This document shows positions 28,610 through 40,491 of a stretch of 64,000 nt of DNA, piece after piece. The stretch lies in NCBI GenBank assembly GCA_940337035.1, contig CALNHX010000276.1:62001-126000 (forward strand), written 5' to 3'. The first letter of the stretch is position 1. The number at the start of each line of letters is the position of its first letter. Source of the stretch: Agriotes lineatus (lineage: Eukaryota; Arthropoda; Insecta; Coleoptera; Elateridae). The notes beneath the pieces are model-generated. The model was not told where the DNA came from. It ran no database searches and worked only from the letters and a program-made list of their open reading frames with translations. Position numbers and translations under genes: made by a program.

Positions 28610-30340
28610 GACAAATTTTTCAGTACGCCCCTGTGCTCCTAATTATATTTAAATCCGTTTGAACCAACTTACAATGCTCGCGGCCTATGGAATTCTCTCC
28701 GTCAGCACTTCGGTGTAGTGCGCTAATTGCTTTATTTATGCCGACATACTGGCGTCAACGCCAAAGAATTGGTGGTAAAAGAAACACGTATCGTCTTGGA
28801 TAATAAATGGCTTTGTGTCACAACTCTGACAGCGATAGGCCAAAAATTCTTGGAACCTATACGCATTACCCTGTATGATATATAAGAAGGGAATAAATTC
28901 TGAATAATCCCCTTGTCCCACGCAACAATGGAACTAGGTTTTAAATTTTAATCGTGTTTTTCAATAACAATAAATAATTCATTCCAGAATGTTCGAGGCT
29001 CCTTTCGTTTGTTGATAGCACTCACAGTAACGCTTCTTTGTTTCACAACGGTTCAAAAAGTGGTGCAATAATGAAAGGGAGAATTTCCATCAGCGGTTGC
29101 AAAAGAGAGGTGCTTTCCCGGGGAACGGGGAACAAATCTTGTGGTCTTCGCACAATAATTAAATTTTGGGCGCAGTTCGGCGACAGTCTTCATAGCTGAA
29201 GGTGCCAAAATAAATAAGGGTTGAGCGCAAATTAATGGGTTAGGCCCGCGAAACGTTTTTATTGGGGAAACGTCGTCGTAATGTTTAGTATGCTGTCCGC
29301 TCATTAAGGGTTGAGGGACGCAAAATTTGCCGTCGTGCACATCAAACCAAGACGTCGTTTTATAATTCCCGCCTGTGTGCCCGTGTAGTTCGAGAAATTC
29401 TGCTCTGAAAATTCTGATTACGTTCGTTGGGCCATCCCGAAGACTGGATTAACTTCTTGCCGACACCCTCCCGACCTGGTTCGTTCCTGTTTGGGGACCC
29501 GCACCACCGTAGCGTTCTGCCAAGCTTCACCGAGGCCGAGTTCATAGCACCCACCAACACCCATGCTTACAGCTCAGGTAGGATCTATTTACTGTATCCG
29601 CTGCGTTTAATTTATGTGTTCACAAACATTGCGTACGCTCGCTTAATTCTATTATTTGATTTGTTTGTTGTTAATCAGGGGCTTCACCCCTATTATTTCG
29701 TTTTGCATACTTTGTAACAATATATATAGATGTTAAGGTAACGTTTGCTTGGGGTCCCCGATATTTCATATAGGATGTACCCATTGTATTGAATTTGAGT
29801 CACCTTCGGGTGGTTTATTTAATGTAAATTATGTCAACTTCAGCCTAGTTATTTGTTGTTTTTGAACCCTTTGGTCACTAATTAACTACGACCAACGTCG
29901 GTTGTAAATGAGTGTAAAGCTAAAAGCATGTCCTTTGATTAAGCCAGCCCCAAGATTTGGGCTAGTGTTAGTGTTCTCTTGTTACCCTTTAGGGAGGGTG
30001 GCCTTTAAGGTAAGGCATTTGGTTTCACGGCCACCCTGTGTAGTTGGACCTGAAGACACGGAGGAGGCTTGGTGGACAACGTAGAGGTGGAGAGCGACGA
30101 ACCTGGGGGGACCTCCTCATAGCTTCATGAAGTTCTTGCTTTATTCACGCAAGCAACCCCCTTTTTAAAGCAAGTGGCGCCTTGGGTTATACATTTTGAG
30201 TATGAGCATAGGGTAAGTGCCGTCCGTTTTAAGTGAACTTTCGAACTACCCCTTCCTGACTGAGCTAAGTTGAGGGCAACTGGAACAACTACATGTGTTC
30301 CGACACATTTAAGATCTGTGTTATTGTAAAAACCGGCGAA
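28610..30340 (+). mobile_element. Diverged LTR-plus-leader segment, copy 1
   Basis: Shares an ordered series of landmarks with 32925-34690: AGTACG(C/G)CCCTGTG at the start, AGTGGTGCAATAATG, then a 3' block with AAGTGGCGC(C/T), AGGGTAAGTGCCGTC, GAACTTTCGAAC/GAGCTTTCGAAC, TTCCGACACATTT-AAGATCTGTGTTATTG and AAAACCGGCGAA. TGGCGCC at about 30173 looks like a primer-binding site, so I read this as a long LTR followed by leader sequence of a decayed LTR retrotransposon. No gag or pol follows. A splice-donor-like CAG/GTAGG sits at about 29576. Confidence 0.4.
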
Positions 30341-31479
30341 CCCCCTTTACCCTTTTCCCCGATTTTGTCAGTTAAGGTGATTAATGTCGATTCGAGTAAA
30401 TTATCATGTAACAACTTCTTAAATATTTCTTATAACTAGATAGGGCGAAGCCAAACTTGATCTTCGATGTTCCATACCTTACTGTATTTATATCGATAAG
30501 GGCTACTTTTAAAGCTGTCATTTTGAAAATGACTACACTTCACATTCCTTTTATTCATTTTATTACTAATATCGTAAATTATCCAAGAAAACCTTTTCAT
30601 GTGGATATTTGTGCCCCCAAAGCTTTTGTAAATTAAGTAAAAAATTTCGTTTGATCAAGGCCCCCATACCTGGCACAGCGGGGTTATGCAGGTCTATAGC
30701 TACGACACTGTTTTGCTACCTGAAATATTACTAAACATACAATTCTGGATTGTACTCTTCAAAATGATAAACTGAATTCTTTTGACAAAGCAAACATCCA
30801 AATAGCATGTCGCAGTGTGTCTGAACTAGATGAGCCTAAGTAGTGTCATATGCCCAGCAAGTCGTTAGAGATTCACTCAAGTTTCGCGCTCATTTACATG
30901 TCCTCATAAAATAATTGAAATTGTCGTTTTCTAGGCACATAAGTTGACTTTCTATTTATATATAACTGAAGAGAAACTAAAAGAAATGGTGCACTGGAAA
31001 AAATATTCAGACAAATTTTGTTTTAAAATTAACAAAACTATATTGTAATTCTGCACTAATTATGTTTTATTTTGTATATTATTTTCAAGTAGAACCACTC
31101 ATCCAATATACTGCATTTATACTATGTTTTTTAAAGTCAAAACAAATAATACAATCGGAAAATATAAAAATGTGTGTCAGTCGTTAATAAGCCCCTAAGT
31201 TTAAATGGTTTAATACGAAAGCAGATTTTAAAATTTATTGGGGTGGGCCAGACGGTACTTTGGGGAGGGCCTGTCCCCCCTCCCTTCCCGTCCTCCCGCT
31301 AGTTACGCCTATACTTAAGGGTTAGAAAAAATTAAAATCAAAGTGACTATTTCCCTCACAAACTTTAAGCCGATCAAATCTTTTAAATTTCTGAGATACA
31401 TCCAATCAGATCCCAACTTAAAAAAAAATTATTTATTTTTTTATTATGGACTATTAAAACTGGTCAACATGACCAACCA
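30341..31479. other. Mostly featureless; possible hAT-like end at 31296-31312
   Basis: AT-rich. The only hint is CCCGCTAGTTACGCCTAT at about 31295-31312 after a C-rich tract, which resembles the 3' end of some hAT elements (…TAGTTACGCC…). No left partner was found. Confidence 0.3.
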
Positions 31480-31859
31480 TTAATGTTAGTCTGTCAAATC
31501 TTAAAGCTAAGTACTTATGTGCTAAGGGTTCGATCCCCGATCCCAGTGAGGTTTTTAAAAATAAAAGAAATGTGGATGAAAATCTCTACAGAATGCCATA
31601 ATTCAGAAGTGATGTAAAGCTGTGGGTCCCATGTTACTACGATGTGCAGCATGTAAAAGTTGCCTTGTTAGGGTTGGAACTCCTTAGTCTCGGAAAAATT
31701 TTAAGTAGGACTATGGTGCTTGGTACTCTGCCTGCCTAGACCTTTGCAATGGGTTGGCAAAAAGGGTCTATGAAGGCCTACTTGGTAGACATGAGTGTCT
31801 CCACAAATACTGTTAGTACTACTAGGTACTAATTACTACTTATGTGCTAAAGTCCATCC
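31480..31859 (+). repeat. Possible SINE (B-box-like motif)
   Basis: GGTTCGATCCCCG at about 31528 is a good RNA polymerase III B box, but no convincing A box precedes it. The ~330 bp downstream is moderately GC-richer than its surroundings and non-coding. Confidence 0.25.
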
Positions 31860-32830
31860 AATGATTTCCCTTAGTTGTCTTTGATGACCAAAAGGCGATA
31901 ATCACAGTCACTCACGCACAATGCTCTGCTGTTATACAAGCACTGCACAAAGTCAAAAGGTTTGGGCCTCTTCAGTCTTCGGACAAGGGTTTGGTTGTCC
32001 AACAGCTGAAGAGCTTCTGCGTTTGTGTGCTGAAGAAGCCTGGCTTCGTGCTTGCCAGCATACCTATTCATTTCTTGAGCCACCATTGGGACGCCAAGAT
32101 ACCGATGTAGATCGCAATTTTGGAAGTACCACGGGGCATTTTGAACCATTGCAATGTTGGTCTTTCTGGTACATTCTCAGAGTTGTATACCCTACAACCA
32201 AATAGGTTTGATAATTTGATTATAGATTAACACTTTATTTTGAATAGATAATTGTGAATATCTTTCCAGAAGCCAGTAGTATTTCCTGTATTTAAGGCGC
32301 AGTTCTGCCATTTTCTTCTTCACATATTCCTTTCATCTGAGCTTGGCATCCAGGGTCATACCAAGATACTTAGCGTTATTTTGATATGGTACTGCAGTAG
32401 GTACCCATTGATATTTATAGTCATTGGGCCAGTTAATATCTTGTTGGTGAAATTAATATAAAGTTCTGTCCTACCGTAAGCAAGGCAGTATCGTCTGCGA
32501 GAGTTGCTGTTGTTATATTCCCAATCTCTGGTAGGTCATTTGTGTACAGTAAATATAAAATTGGCCCCAAAACACTACCTTGAGGCACCTTGGCATCTAC
32601 TTCTTTCAGCACTAAATATTCGTCGTCTTGTTTAATTCGGAATAATCTGTTAGATAAGTATGAGGCTCAGACTTCGACATATTGTTTCGGTAGCATTTTG
32701 TTTAGTTTAAAGATTAGTCCCTCATGCGACACCCTGTCCAAGTCCTGTGCAACATCAAGGAAGACCGCTGAACAAACCTGTTTTTCTTCTAATGACCGTT
32801 CGATGACGTCGGTTATTCAATGTCCCTGAT
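31860..32830 (-). pseudogene. Jockey-type LINE reverse transcriptase remnant
   Basis: Heavily mutated minus-strand RT. Recognisable wording from right to left: CSAVFLDVAQ, HEGLIFKLNKMLPKQYVE, LFRIKQDDEYLVLKEVDAKV, PQGSVLGPILYLLYTNDLPE, then ATLADDTALL (catalytic FADD mutated to LADD, near 32489-32509), later RKYYWLLE and a C-terminal open stretch at 31871-32149 (NAPWYFQNCDLHRYLGVPMV, EALQLLDN, LVRRLKRPKPFDFV). Frameshifts and stops separate these pieces. It is a different copy from the fragments at 27 kb and 35 kb. Confidence 0.72.
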
Positions 32831-32924
32831 CAATAGTGAAGTCTAAAGCCGAATTGGTAGTTAGGAATCAAGTTGTTCTTTTGTAATGTCGTTTTAATTT
32901 TGTTTCGCTTCGATAATTTTTTTT

Positions 32925-34690
32925 TAGTACGGCCCTGTGGTCCCGAGATTATAACTAAATTTATTCCGGCAGGGATTGGAATACTGTATAGCTGATCGCT
33001 TGTACAAGTCCAAGCGACTTTCTTTCTTCGAAACTAGATTACAAAACAATACCTTCTTAGCTTCTCGAATTACGGCCCCCAAGCTCGCTGGAAACGTTTA
33101 AATTAACGGTCAAATGTTCTGGATTTTTCCTTTACCAAATCCATACGCAACAACTTGAGATCATTATGGATTTTTCCTTTCTGAGCTGTGCCTTGTACAC
33201 GGTTGCGGTGACGTAATTCGCTGTCGTTTCCTTATTGTTTAGTCGTGGTTTCCCCCGAGTTTTTTGCAAGATTTCTTTTTAGTGGTGCAATAATGGGACA
33301 GAAAATTTAGCTGGTAATGGTGGAAGTGATATGGATTCATTCCGACTCGGAGGGCCGTTATCAAGCCTCGTGCATTCAGAATAAATTATTGGTGCCTTTT
33401 TGACGATTTGGGAGGGCCGAATTATGAAGGAAGTTTACTGAAAGTTTTGGGGCGCAGTGTGACCGACGTAATAATTTCCGGGGCGAAGTGTTTATTTTCG
33501 TTTTGGCGTTTTTGCTCACCTGCTTGTGAGAAAGACCTTTTGCTTTATTTCACATTCAAAGAATACGCCTCTCGATTAATGGCCGATTCTACAATCCAAA
33601 GATAAAGTTATCCCGAGAATAAATACCCTAGAAACTATTGTTGTAACAAAGAAAACTATGACAATTATACCTCGGATAGCTTATTCTAAGTATATACTTG
33701 CATTGTAGAATCGGCCCTAAGTCTCGTAAATTCTCGCACCTAGTGAGAAGAATTGTATCTGCAAATCCTTTTTGCGTCGTGCCACCCGTAACGCTGCCCT
33801 TTTGGCATCTCCTGTGAGGAACTTCTTCATTTCCGCCGAATTTCGACTTCAACCTTGTGAGTGCTGCCCTTGTCGCCGCTAAGCCTCATCAGGTCCGGCT
33901 CAGTCACCTGCCATCCCCTAAACAGTATATGATCTGGCTGAAGGTAAATGTAAAATTTGTGCTTTCCTTTATTAAATGTAACACGGGAGTGTTGCAAATA
34001 TATAGTGTGCATCGCATGTTGTGGAACTTTGCGCCGGCGAATTCATATCGTCTTATTTGTGTATAGTTGGGAAAATATTCTTGTTATATATTTTCTTTGT
34101 GTACTAGTTTCTTGTTTTGTACCTTAGTAGGTAAGTTAATTTTGACTGGGATCCCCTTTACATTCAGTTAGGGCGTAACATTTTTATGGCCGACTTGTGG
34201 CTTTGTTTGTGTGTGCTGGATTATTAAATATTAATATTGTCAGAATCAGTTTATTTATTCGATTCAATTCTGAAATCCGGGGTCCTCAACCCGTACTGGC
34301 GAAGACCGAGTGTAGTCAAATGTGAAGCTAGAACATGTGCTTTTACTGAACAAGCCTGAAGAATATCGACTTAAGTGAAGTTCAAGTCTTTTGAGGCCAC
34401 CTTGTGTGTACCTGCCGACTTGGAGGGAGCCTAGCGGACGGCGAAGAGGCGGCTTGCATTTAACCCGGTGAATTTCTTATAGCTCCGTGACGTTTCTCGT
34501 TTTGGGTCACGAGAGCTTTTCATCCCCTAAAAACGAGTGGCGCTCTGGGTAATATTTTGAGCAAAAGTATAGGGTAAGTGCCGTCGATTTTGAGTGAGCT
34601 TTCGAACCACCTCTTCCTGATTGAGCTAAGCTGAAGGCAACAGGAACACCTCCATCAGTTCCGACACATTTTAAGATCTGTGTTATTGCG
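32925..34690 (+). mobile_element. Diverged LTR-plus-leader segment, copy 2
   Basis: Second copy of the segment at 28610-30340, sharing its start (TAGTACGGCCCTGTGGTCC), the AGTGGTGCAATAATGGGACAG block and the 3' block with AGTGGCGCTCTGGGTAA (possible primer-binding site near 34540), AGGGTAAGTGCCGTCGATTT and AAGATCTGTGTTATTGCGAA. A 136-bp MITE lies inside it. Because both copies are followed by leader sequence they are not the two LTRs of one element. Confidence 0.4.
33581..33716. mobile_element. 136-bp MITE
   Basis: GGCCGATTCTACAAT at 33581 is exactly complementary to ATTGTAGAATCGGCC ending at 33716. The inner arms pair partially (GATAA/TTATC-type matches). The target duplication is unclear. 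Confidence 0.6.
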
Positions 34691-35665
34691 AAAACCGGCG
34701 AAAATTTGATGATACCTTTCTCGTTATAAAGAAATCCAGTAAGTCCGGGTTTTTCGGTTTCTTTAGATTGTATTTAGGTGGGCAATACACTGATCCTATT
34801 CTTATATTTTGTTTAGTTGATTTAATGCATACCACTGCAAGTTGGATTTGATAAGATTGAAGAGAACATTTCTGATAGTGACTAATGTTATTTTTTATTA
34901 TACTTGCACTAACTCCTTTTGCTTGGTTCCTGGGATGTATATCTTGATAAATTTTGGCCCCCAAAAATTAAGATATGTTTGTGCTGTACTGTGTTTTTCG
35001 TTAATTAGATAAATATCAATAGTACCTACTTTGGTTGTAGAGACATTTCTATTTCATGTTTGTGGTTGAGAATGCCATTAGCATTCCAGAGGGCTATTCT
35101 TAGGTTTGTGAATTCCATTGAGTACTTTTTTTTGGGATTAGTTTCTAGTATATCTAGTCTGGCAGCAAACTGTGTGTTTCCATCATCTGATTCATCATTT
35201 GTTGCATGGTGCTGTATTCTTCCGGTTTTGTTGGATGTTGGGATTCTGTGGATTGTGTTATCTTAGCATAAACGATTTCACCAGTAAACTTTTTGGAGTT
35301 AATAGTTCTATGTTGTGATTTATTTTGCATTTCCATATTCCTTCTCTTTTGTAGTTCTTTTGCTATTACGCAGCCTCTATAATTTGCAGGGTGCTCTTGT
35401 GCAAAATTCGAGCATTTCGCTGGCACAGATTTGGTTTTAGTACAATCAGTTGTCAGATGATTTCCCGCACATATAACGCAGACCGGGTTTCTTTGACAGT
35501 ATTTTTGTGTGCAAATCTTTGACATATTTTGCATTAAGAGAAAAGTTTACATATTTGTTCTTAGTGCCTCAATTTTAACTTTCATATTGGACAAGTATTA
35601 GATACTGACGATTTTTTTAATATTATCTGATTTATCAAAGGTTGCTATAAACAACGGAAGTTTAA
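34683..35665 (-). pseudogene. 5' part of a Jockey-type LINE (ORF1 zinc-knuckle region and ORF2 endonuclease start)
   Basis: Reading down the minus strand: KLPLFIATFDKSDNIKKI (PRE_C2HC-like part of Jockey ORF1), then CQRNPVCVICAGNHLTTDC and ECSNF/EHPANYRGC zinc knuckles (35154-35534 open), then the start of ORF2: LRIALWNANGILNHK, IDIYLINEKHSTAQTYLN, then IYQDIHPRNQAKGVSASIIK and IRIGSVYCPPKYNL (34683-34964 open), which is the APE-type endonuclease. Frameshifts separate the pieces, and it stops abruptly at 34683, where the LTR-like segment begins. Confidence 0.75.
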
Positions 35666-35855
35666 CGTATACATTTTTGTTGTTTTATAATATCCTTTAC
35701 TTACGACAGTGTGTGAAATTGCCTTTTAGTTGGCAGTTTTAAGTTTGTAAAAAGACTGTTTAATAACATGTTTTCATTAGTTTACGTCGTCAGTAGCAAC
35801 GTGTTTTAAAATGTTTAAAACACGCAAAATTACGACCTATCGTAGATAAAATATT

Positions 35856-36600
35856 AACCCCTGTGAAGTTAGCACCACAACTTCAAAAAATGTTATTTTT
35901 TTCAAGAGTTCCCGTTGCACCCCAAAGAGTTCTAGAGTTCCTTGCTATTTTTAAAAATAGTTCTATGTATTTAAGATAAAAACATCTAGATCGAAATTTT
36001 GGTGTGCTCACTACACATGTTCTTCGGACAAATACCACTATAACTCTTTTTCAGTCATACTTATTGAAAAATGTCATTACACTTTCCGATAGAACTCGCC
36101 GGGGTGCTACTAGAACTCTAACAACAACAAAAAAAGATTTTCAAAAAATTTTTTTTTGTAAACCGGAAAAAAAATCTTTTTAATTTTTTTAAGTTCCAGT
36201 AGTTCTGTGTGTTCTAGTAGCACCCCGACGAGTTCTATCGATAACTCTCATAACATTTTTTCATAAGACTCGAAGTAAAAAAGTTACGCTTATTTTCATG
36301 TTAGCACTTTTACAAAACGACCAAGACCTGGAAGTAATTTTTTACAGTTCCGGTAGTTCTAATGGGAGTTCTAGTAGCACCCCGGCGAGTTCTATCGTTA
36401 ACTTTAATAACATATTTTGATAGGACCCGATGTAAAAAAATTACGCTCATTTTTGTGTTAGTACTTTTACAAAACGACGAAGTCCTAAAAGCAATTTTTT
36501 AAAAGTTCCGGTAGTTCTAATGGGAGTTCTAGTAGCACCCCGGCGAGTTCTATCGATAGCTCTAATAACATTCTTTGATAGGACTCGAAGTTAAAAAGTC
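35856..36600 (+). repeat. Left satellite arm
   Basis: Outer block 35856-36050, then units with GTAGCACCCCG(A/G)CGAGTTCTATCG at about 36217, 36372 and 36533 (spacing 155-161 bp). No coding content. Confidence 0.75.
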
Positions 36601-37098
36601 GACGAAAATACGCTCGCGAGTTGTATAATATGAAAACTGTATAGTGAGAGTAAATTATCACAAAAAATTATTACGTACTTATAATTTGTTGGCAACCGTT
36701 AACCATATCCAAATTCATTGTAAAATCTATTTTTGCACCCCTCTATTAAAAATCAAGTGACTACGCACGGAACCAACGATCGGAAACGTCAAATTTACAA
36801 TCATTCTCGCTTTTTACCGCACTAATGCTTGCAACGAGCACAGAGATTTTTCTCGTTTAAAAAATGGTTCAAAAGTAGATTATTGTATCAAAGCCGAAGT
36901 TTATAATAAAAAAATGCATTTTACAACTTTTATTAAGATAATACAGCAGAAATACACTCAAAATAATTAAAAATCATTGCAAGCCAAGTCAGCGCCATCT
37001 GTGAGAAATTCTTTAATACAGTCCTGTCACTCGGATTTCCACCTAACCAAAAAAAAAGTGCAAACGAGGTACCCAGGTAAATACAAAATCATATAATA

Positions 37099-38142
37099 TT
37101 AATTATTGTTTTCTTTATCATGGTTATAAATCTTTATATTTAATGTGCAATTTTCGCAGGTAGAAATAGAAATTCCCGGACATCTTATGGTGTTTTCATT
37201 TGTAAGGGCCTTACTTATATATGCATTAGCGACATGGCTAGTATTTGACCCTGAGGGACCTGACTCGGACAAAGTTTCTGCCACTTGAATTTTATTTATT
37301 AAAGATCCTTGAATGTAGCCTTCCGCAACTGCGGAGGATTTCTATCCATCATGCCGTTTAATTGAAAGAAAGTCACTTCCTTTGTTTGCCAACAATGTTG
37401 CGCTGCTCCTGCGAAAGCAGTGCCCCGTATACCCGTGAGGATTTTGCAACTTTAAGTAAGTTGCAACGAAAGATGGTACTTTCCCAATAGTATTTATACC
37501 AACAGGTAAATTGACACATTTACCAGAACGGTATGTAAGGAAAAATCTGTCATTATTTTTGACTAACAACCTTATTTTTTAAAACTGAGTAATAATTTCA
37601 ACCCATTCATTTTTCGTTATAGCAAATTCTCTTTTAACATATGTTTTTGTTTCAGGAACAGAAACTAGAATGATATCATCTTTAAAAACAATATCCTTAA
37701 TCAACATTTTGCAAAGTTCTCCTCTGCGGCATGCTCCAGAAATGCCAATAACCAACACTGTCTGTAAATGAATGTTAGATGTGAGGACCATGTTCAAATA
37801 AATAAAAAATAATTACCTTCATGAGTAAATATTCTTTGTTTGGTGCATTTATTAAGAATTTTGTGATATGTTCATCATCAAGAACTTGAGATTTCTTAGG
37901 ACAACGATGTTCGGTTTTCCATTTTAAAAGGGCTATTAATTTCGGATATTTTGAAATGTCAACATTATTTTTAATGTTTAAACAAGACTTTAACATGCTG
38001 TATATTGACCATAACGACTTCTTATGTTCGCTTATTTCTTGGAAATAGGCCAGTAAAACATTTTCAGTATGATTTTTTATTTTTATTTTATGTTTCTAAT
38101 TTCGGGTGGTGTACATTCCAAGTCTTCTTCGTCCGAAAACAT
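37099..38142 (-). pseudogene. Crypton-like tyrosine recombinase pseudogene with an intron
   Basis: Starts at ATG 38140-38142 (MFSDEEDLECTPPE), suffers a frameshift in an A/T tract near 38072-38094, then reads on through NHTENVLLAYFQEI and KYPKLIALLKWKTEHRCPKK to KEYLLMK at 37817. A 55-nt GT-AG intron (37762-37816) is followed by TVLVIGISGACRRGELCKML, giving the first catalytic Arg. HGYTGHCFRRSSATLLANKG supplies the H-x-x-R box, and a segment with SSAVAEGYIQGSL holds the Tyr nucleophile. In-frame stops at 37579-37581 and about 37339-37341 make it a pseudogene. The R/H-R/Y set without RT points to Crypton-type elements. The C-terminus ends YNHDKENNN at 37099. Confidence 0.8.
37762..37816 (-). 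other. Intron in the tyrosine recombinase gene
   Basis: On the minus strand it begins GTAATTATTTT and ends TTCATTTACAG, 55 nt. Removing it joins YLLMK to TVLVIGISGACRRGEL in one frame. A branch-point-like CTAAC lies about 15 nt before the acceptor. Confidence 0.75.
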
Positions 38143-38332
38143 GCTTGAATTGTTCTTTTACTCAAAAGTTTGTCGACCAAAACTTGACAGTTATTTAAAT
38201 GATCAGATAGTTACCTACATTATCGACATCAACGCACCGACTTGATTTTTTTCGACAAATTAAAGGCGAATAATTTCTATATTTACATTTTTCGGCATTG
38301 TGGAGGATCCGTGCAAAAAATAATATACAAGA

Positions 38333-38450
38333 CACGTGCGGGAACAGTTTTGCTTTATTCGTGCGACATTCTTCAACTCGTGCGCTGCCGCGCACTCGTG
38401 TAAAAACTGTCGCACTCATATACAAAACTGCTGTTCCCGCACTTATCATG
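38333..38450. repeat. Foldback MITE, about 110 bp
   Basis: GTGCGGGAACAGTTTTG near 38337 is complementary to CAAAACTGCTGTTCCCGCAC ending near 38441. The inner arms ACTCGTGCGC and GCGCACTCGTG flank a 4-nt centre. Confidence 0.6.
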
Positions 38451-39394
38451 TAAATAACTATACCGACCTTATAGTAAATACATATTTATTAAACTTTATT
38501 AGCCAATACACACTTTATTAATAATTATATTTTTGCACATAGGGAATTGTGTTCGTTAACTGGAAGATAGTACATGGTGAAAGTTGGATATATCGGGGCC
38601 ACCCAGGTAAGCAGTAGGTTGATGATTCTCGGGGGCGGCTAACATAATGGCAATAGTCTCGACTCTATAGTGGCCCGGCAAATAGGCCTTCTGAGTAGTT
38701 AACTTCCATTGCTTACTTATAAACAGATATACATCAGATTTCGTTTTCATGTAATGAAGATTGCTTACAACAAACACACAATCAAAGGCTGTAACTAATC
38801 TAAACAAGTTACAACGACACACGGCATCTTTGAATCGAAATTCCCAAGAAATCGCCTTTTTGGGGTGACCCCGTTAGGTAGAACTTCTCCGCCCCCCCTC
38901 CTCTACATTACTCTACTCTTCCGATGAACGGTCAAACGACAAAATAAACTTAATTAAATGCTTTTACCACGCCATCGGCAATATAGAAAAAACTAATTAC
39001 TATCACTACCTAACTTATTTATGGAAATATATATGTTACCTGTTATCTAACACTTTCTGTATTATACACAGAAAGGCTCCTAATTTTCACACAAACTTTA
39101 AAAGCTTTATAAAAATGACACTGGTCATAAAGTTGTGGAACTGAGCTCACTGTAAAATGAGACTGAACTGGACATTGAACAAATATAAGAATATAGTTAA
39201 AAGAGCCGGTCATCACTATGGAAATAACTTGCATGTAATTAACGAACCTATGAACGAGGAACAAAGATAAGACAAGAACCTTTAAAATGCGATAAAATTA
39301 TTATCTCACTTAACTTCCTTATTCTCCTTCAAAAATAACGCAAAATACGGTACTGTAGAGGCTCAAATAGCTTATAGCAAAATTGCTTCCAGCA
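38451..39394. other. No supported feature
   Basis: Interior of the 5.4-kb composite between the recombinase and the inner satellite block. Open frames here (for example 38556-38822 minus) have no recognisable domain or codon pattern. Confidence 0.4.
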
Positions 39395-39834
39395 CTTCGT
39401 CGTGAACATGTGAAGTTAGCACCCCAAATTTTCGATCCACATTTTTTTCTCTTAAATACATAGAACTATTTTTTAAAATAGCAAGGAACTCTAGAACTCT
39501 TTGGGATGCAACGGGAACTCTTGAAAAAATAACATATTTTGAAGTTGTGGTGCTAACTTCACAGGGATCCGAACGAGTTCTATCGATAACTCTAATAACA
39601 TTTTTTGATAAGACTCGAAGTAAAAAAGTTTCGCGTATTTTTGTGTTAGCACTTTTATAAAACGACCAAGACCTGTAAGTAATTTTTTTGTACGAAACTA
39701 TTAACACTTAAAGAAATTGCTTTCAGGACATTGGTTTAGCAAACACAAAAAAGCTCGTAACTTTTTTTACTTCAAGTCTTATCAAAAAATATTATTGGAG
39801 TTATCGATCGAACTCGTCTGGGTGCTACTAGAAC
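39395..39834. repeat. Inner satellite block, partly head-to-head
   Basis: An inverted outer block (39395-39565, bounded by GTGAAGTTAGCACC and GGTGCTAACTTCAC), then one ~130-bp unit in forward orientation (39570-39695) and one in reverse (39705-39834). The foldback element at 39835 has inserted into the last unit. Confidence 0.65.
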
Positions 39835-40491
39835 GGGGTACGGACGTTTCGCCCCCGCCGTTTCGCCCCCGACCGTTTCGCCCCCGACCGTTTCGCCCCC
39901 GCCGTTTCGCCCCCAGCCGTTTCGCCCCCTAACCGTTTCGCCCCCGAACCGTTTCGCCCCCGAAGTTTTACCTCTAGCTTTAGCCAGCTTCAGGTGTTTC
40001 CAGTTGCACCACGAGATAGTAGATACATATAAAGAAAAAGAAATCTTTTACCATCAACAGGAATTGGTATTGACCTATTATAAAACCATTTCCTTAAATT
40101 TCACTTCATATTTCATAACTAGGAAATAGTACAACTGATTGCCGGAAATCAAGGAAATCCAAGAAATAAAAAGTATGTCGCAAAATCAACTCGTGTTAAA
40201 AGAATGGTTGAAGATTATTGATTACTTGCGAGGGATTGCGTGGAACTTTAAATTTTGAATTTATTCCGGTTGCACGTCGAGATATAGATGTTAAAAGATT
40301 TATTTTTCACACAAATACAAAAAAAAATTTAAAAAAAATAAATCAGTTGCAGAAATCCTACTAATTACCTCTTCGTGATGCAACTGGAAACAGTTCAGCT
40401 GGCTAAAGCTAGAGGTAAAACTTCGGGGGCGAAACAGTTAGGGGGCGAAACGGCTGTGAGCGAAAAGGCGGGGGCGAAACGTCTGTAAAAC
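39835..40491. mobile_element. Foldback element with minisatellite termini, 9-bp target duplication
   Basis: 657 bp flanked by exact TACTAGAAC (39826-39834 and 40492-40500). The ends are inverted (GGGGTACGGACGTTTCGCCC left; GTTTTACAGACGTTTCGCCC from the right end) and made of repeated CGTTTCGCCCCC: eight copies at the left, about four at the right. Inside these, CTCTAGCTTTAGCCAGCT at about 39972 pairs with AGCTGGCTAAAGCTAGAG at about 40398. The centre is AT-rich with no ORF. Terminal subrepeats and a 9-bp duplication resemble Drosophila FB-type (Mutator-related) foldback elements. Confidence 0.8.
39843..39964. repeat. CGTTTCGCCCCC minisatellite, 8 copies
   Basis: Units of 14-17 bp with an invariant GTTTCGCCCCC core and variable 3-6 nt linkers (GC, GAC, AGC, TAAC, GAAC). 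The C runs are next to constant CG dinucleotides. The inverted, shorter partner array is at 40425-40482. Confidence 0.85.

Noticed and set aside
28610..34690. The two similar segments as the paired LTRs of a single element
   Set aside because: Both copies are followed by the same primer-site-like motif and leader, whereas a 3' LTR would not be; the space between them holds an unrelated antisense Jockey fragment.
38556..38822. 88-aa minus-strand open frame
   Set aside because: No recognisable family, no conserved context, AT-rich low-complexity surroundings.
39843..39964. CRISPR-like regular repeat
   Set aside because: Linkers are only 2-5 nt, the repeats are terminal parts of a foldback element, and the genome is eukaryotic.
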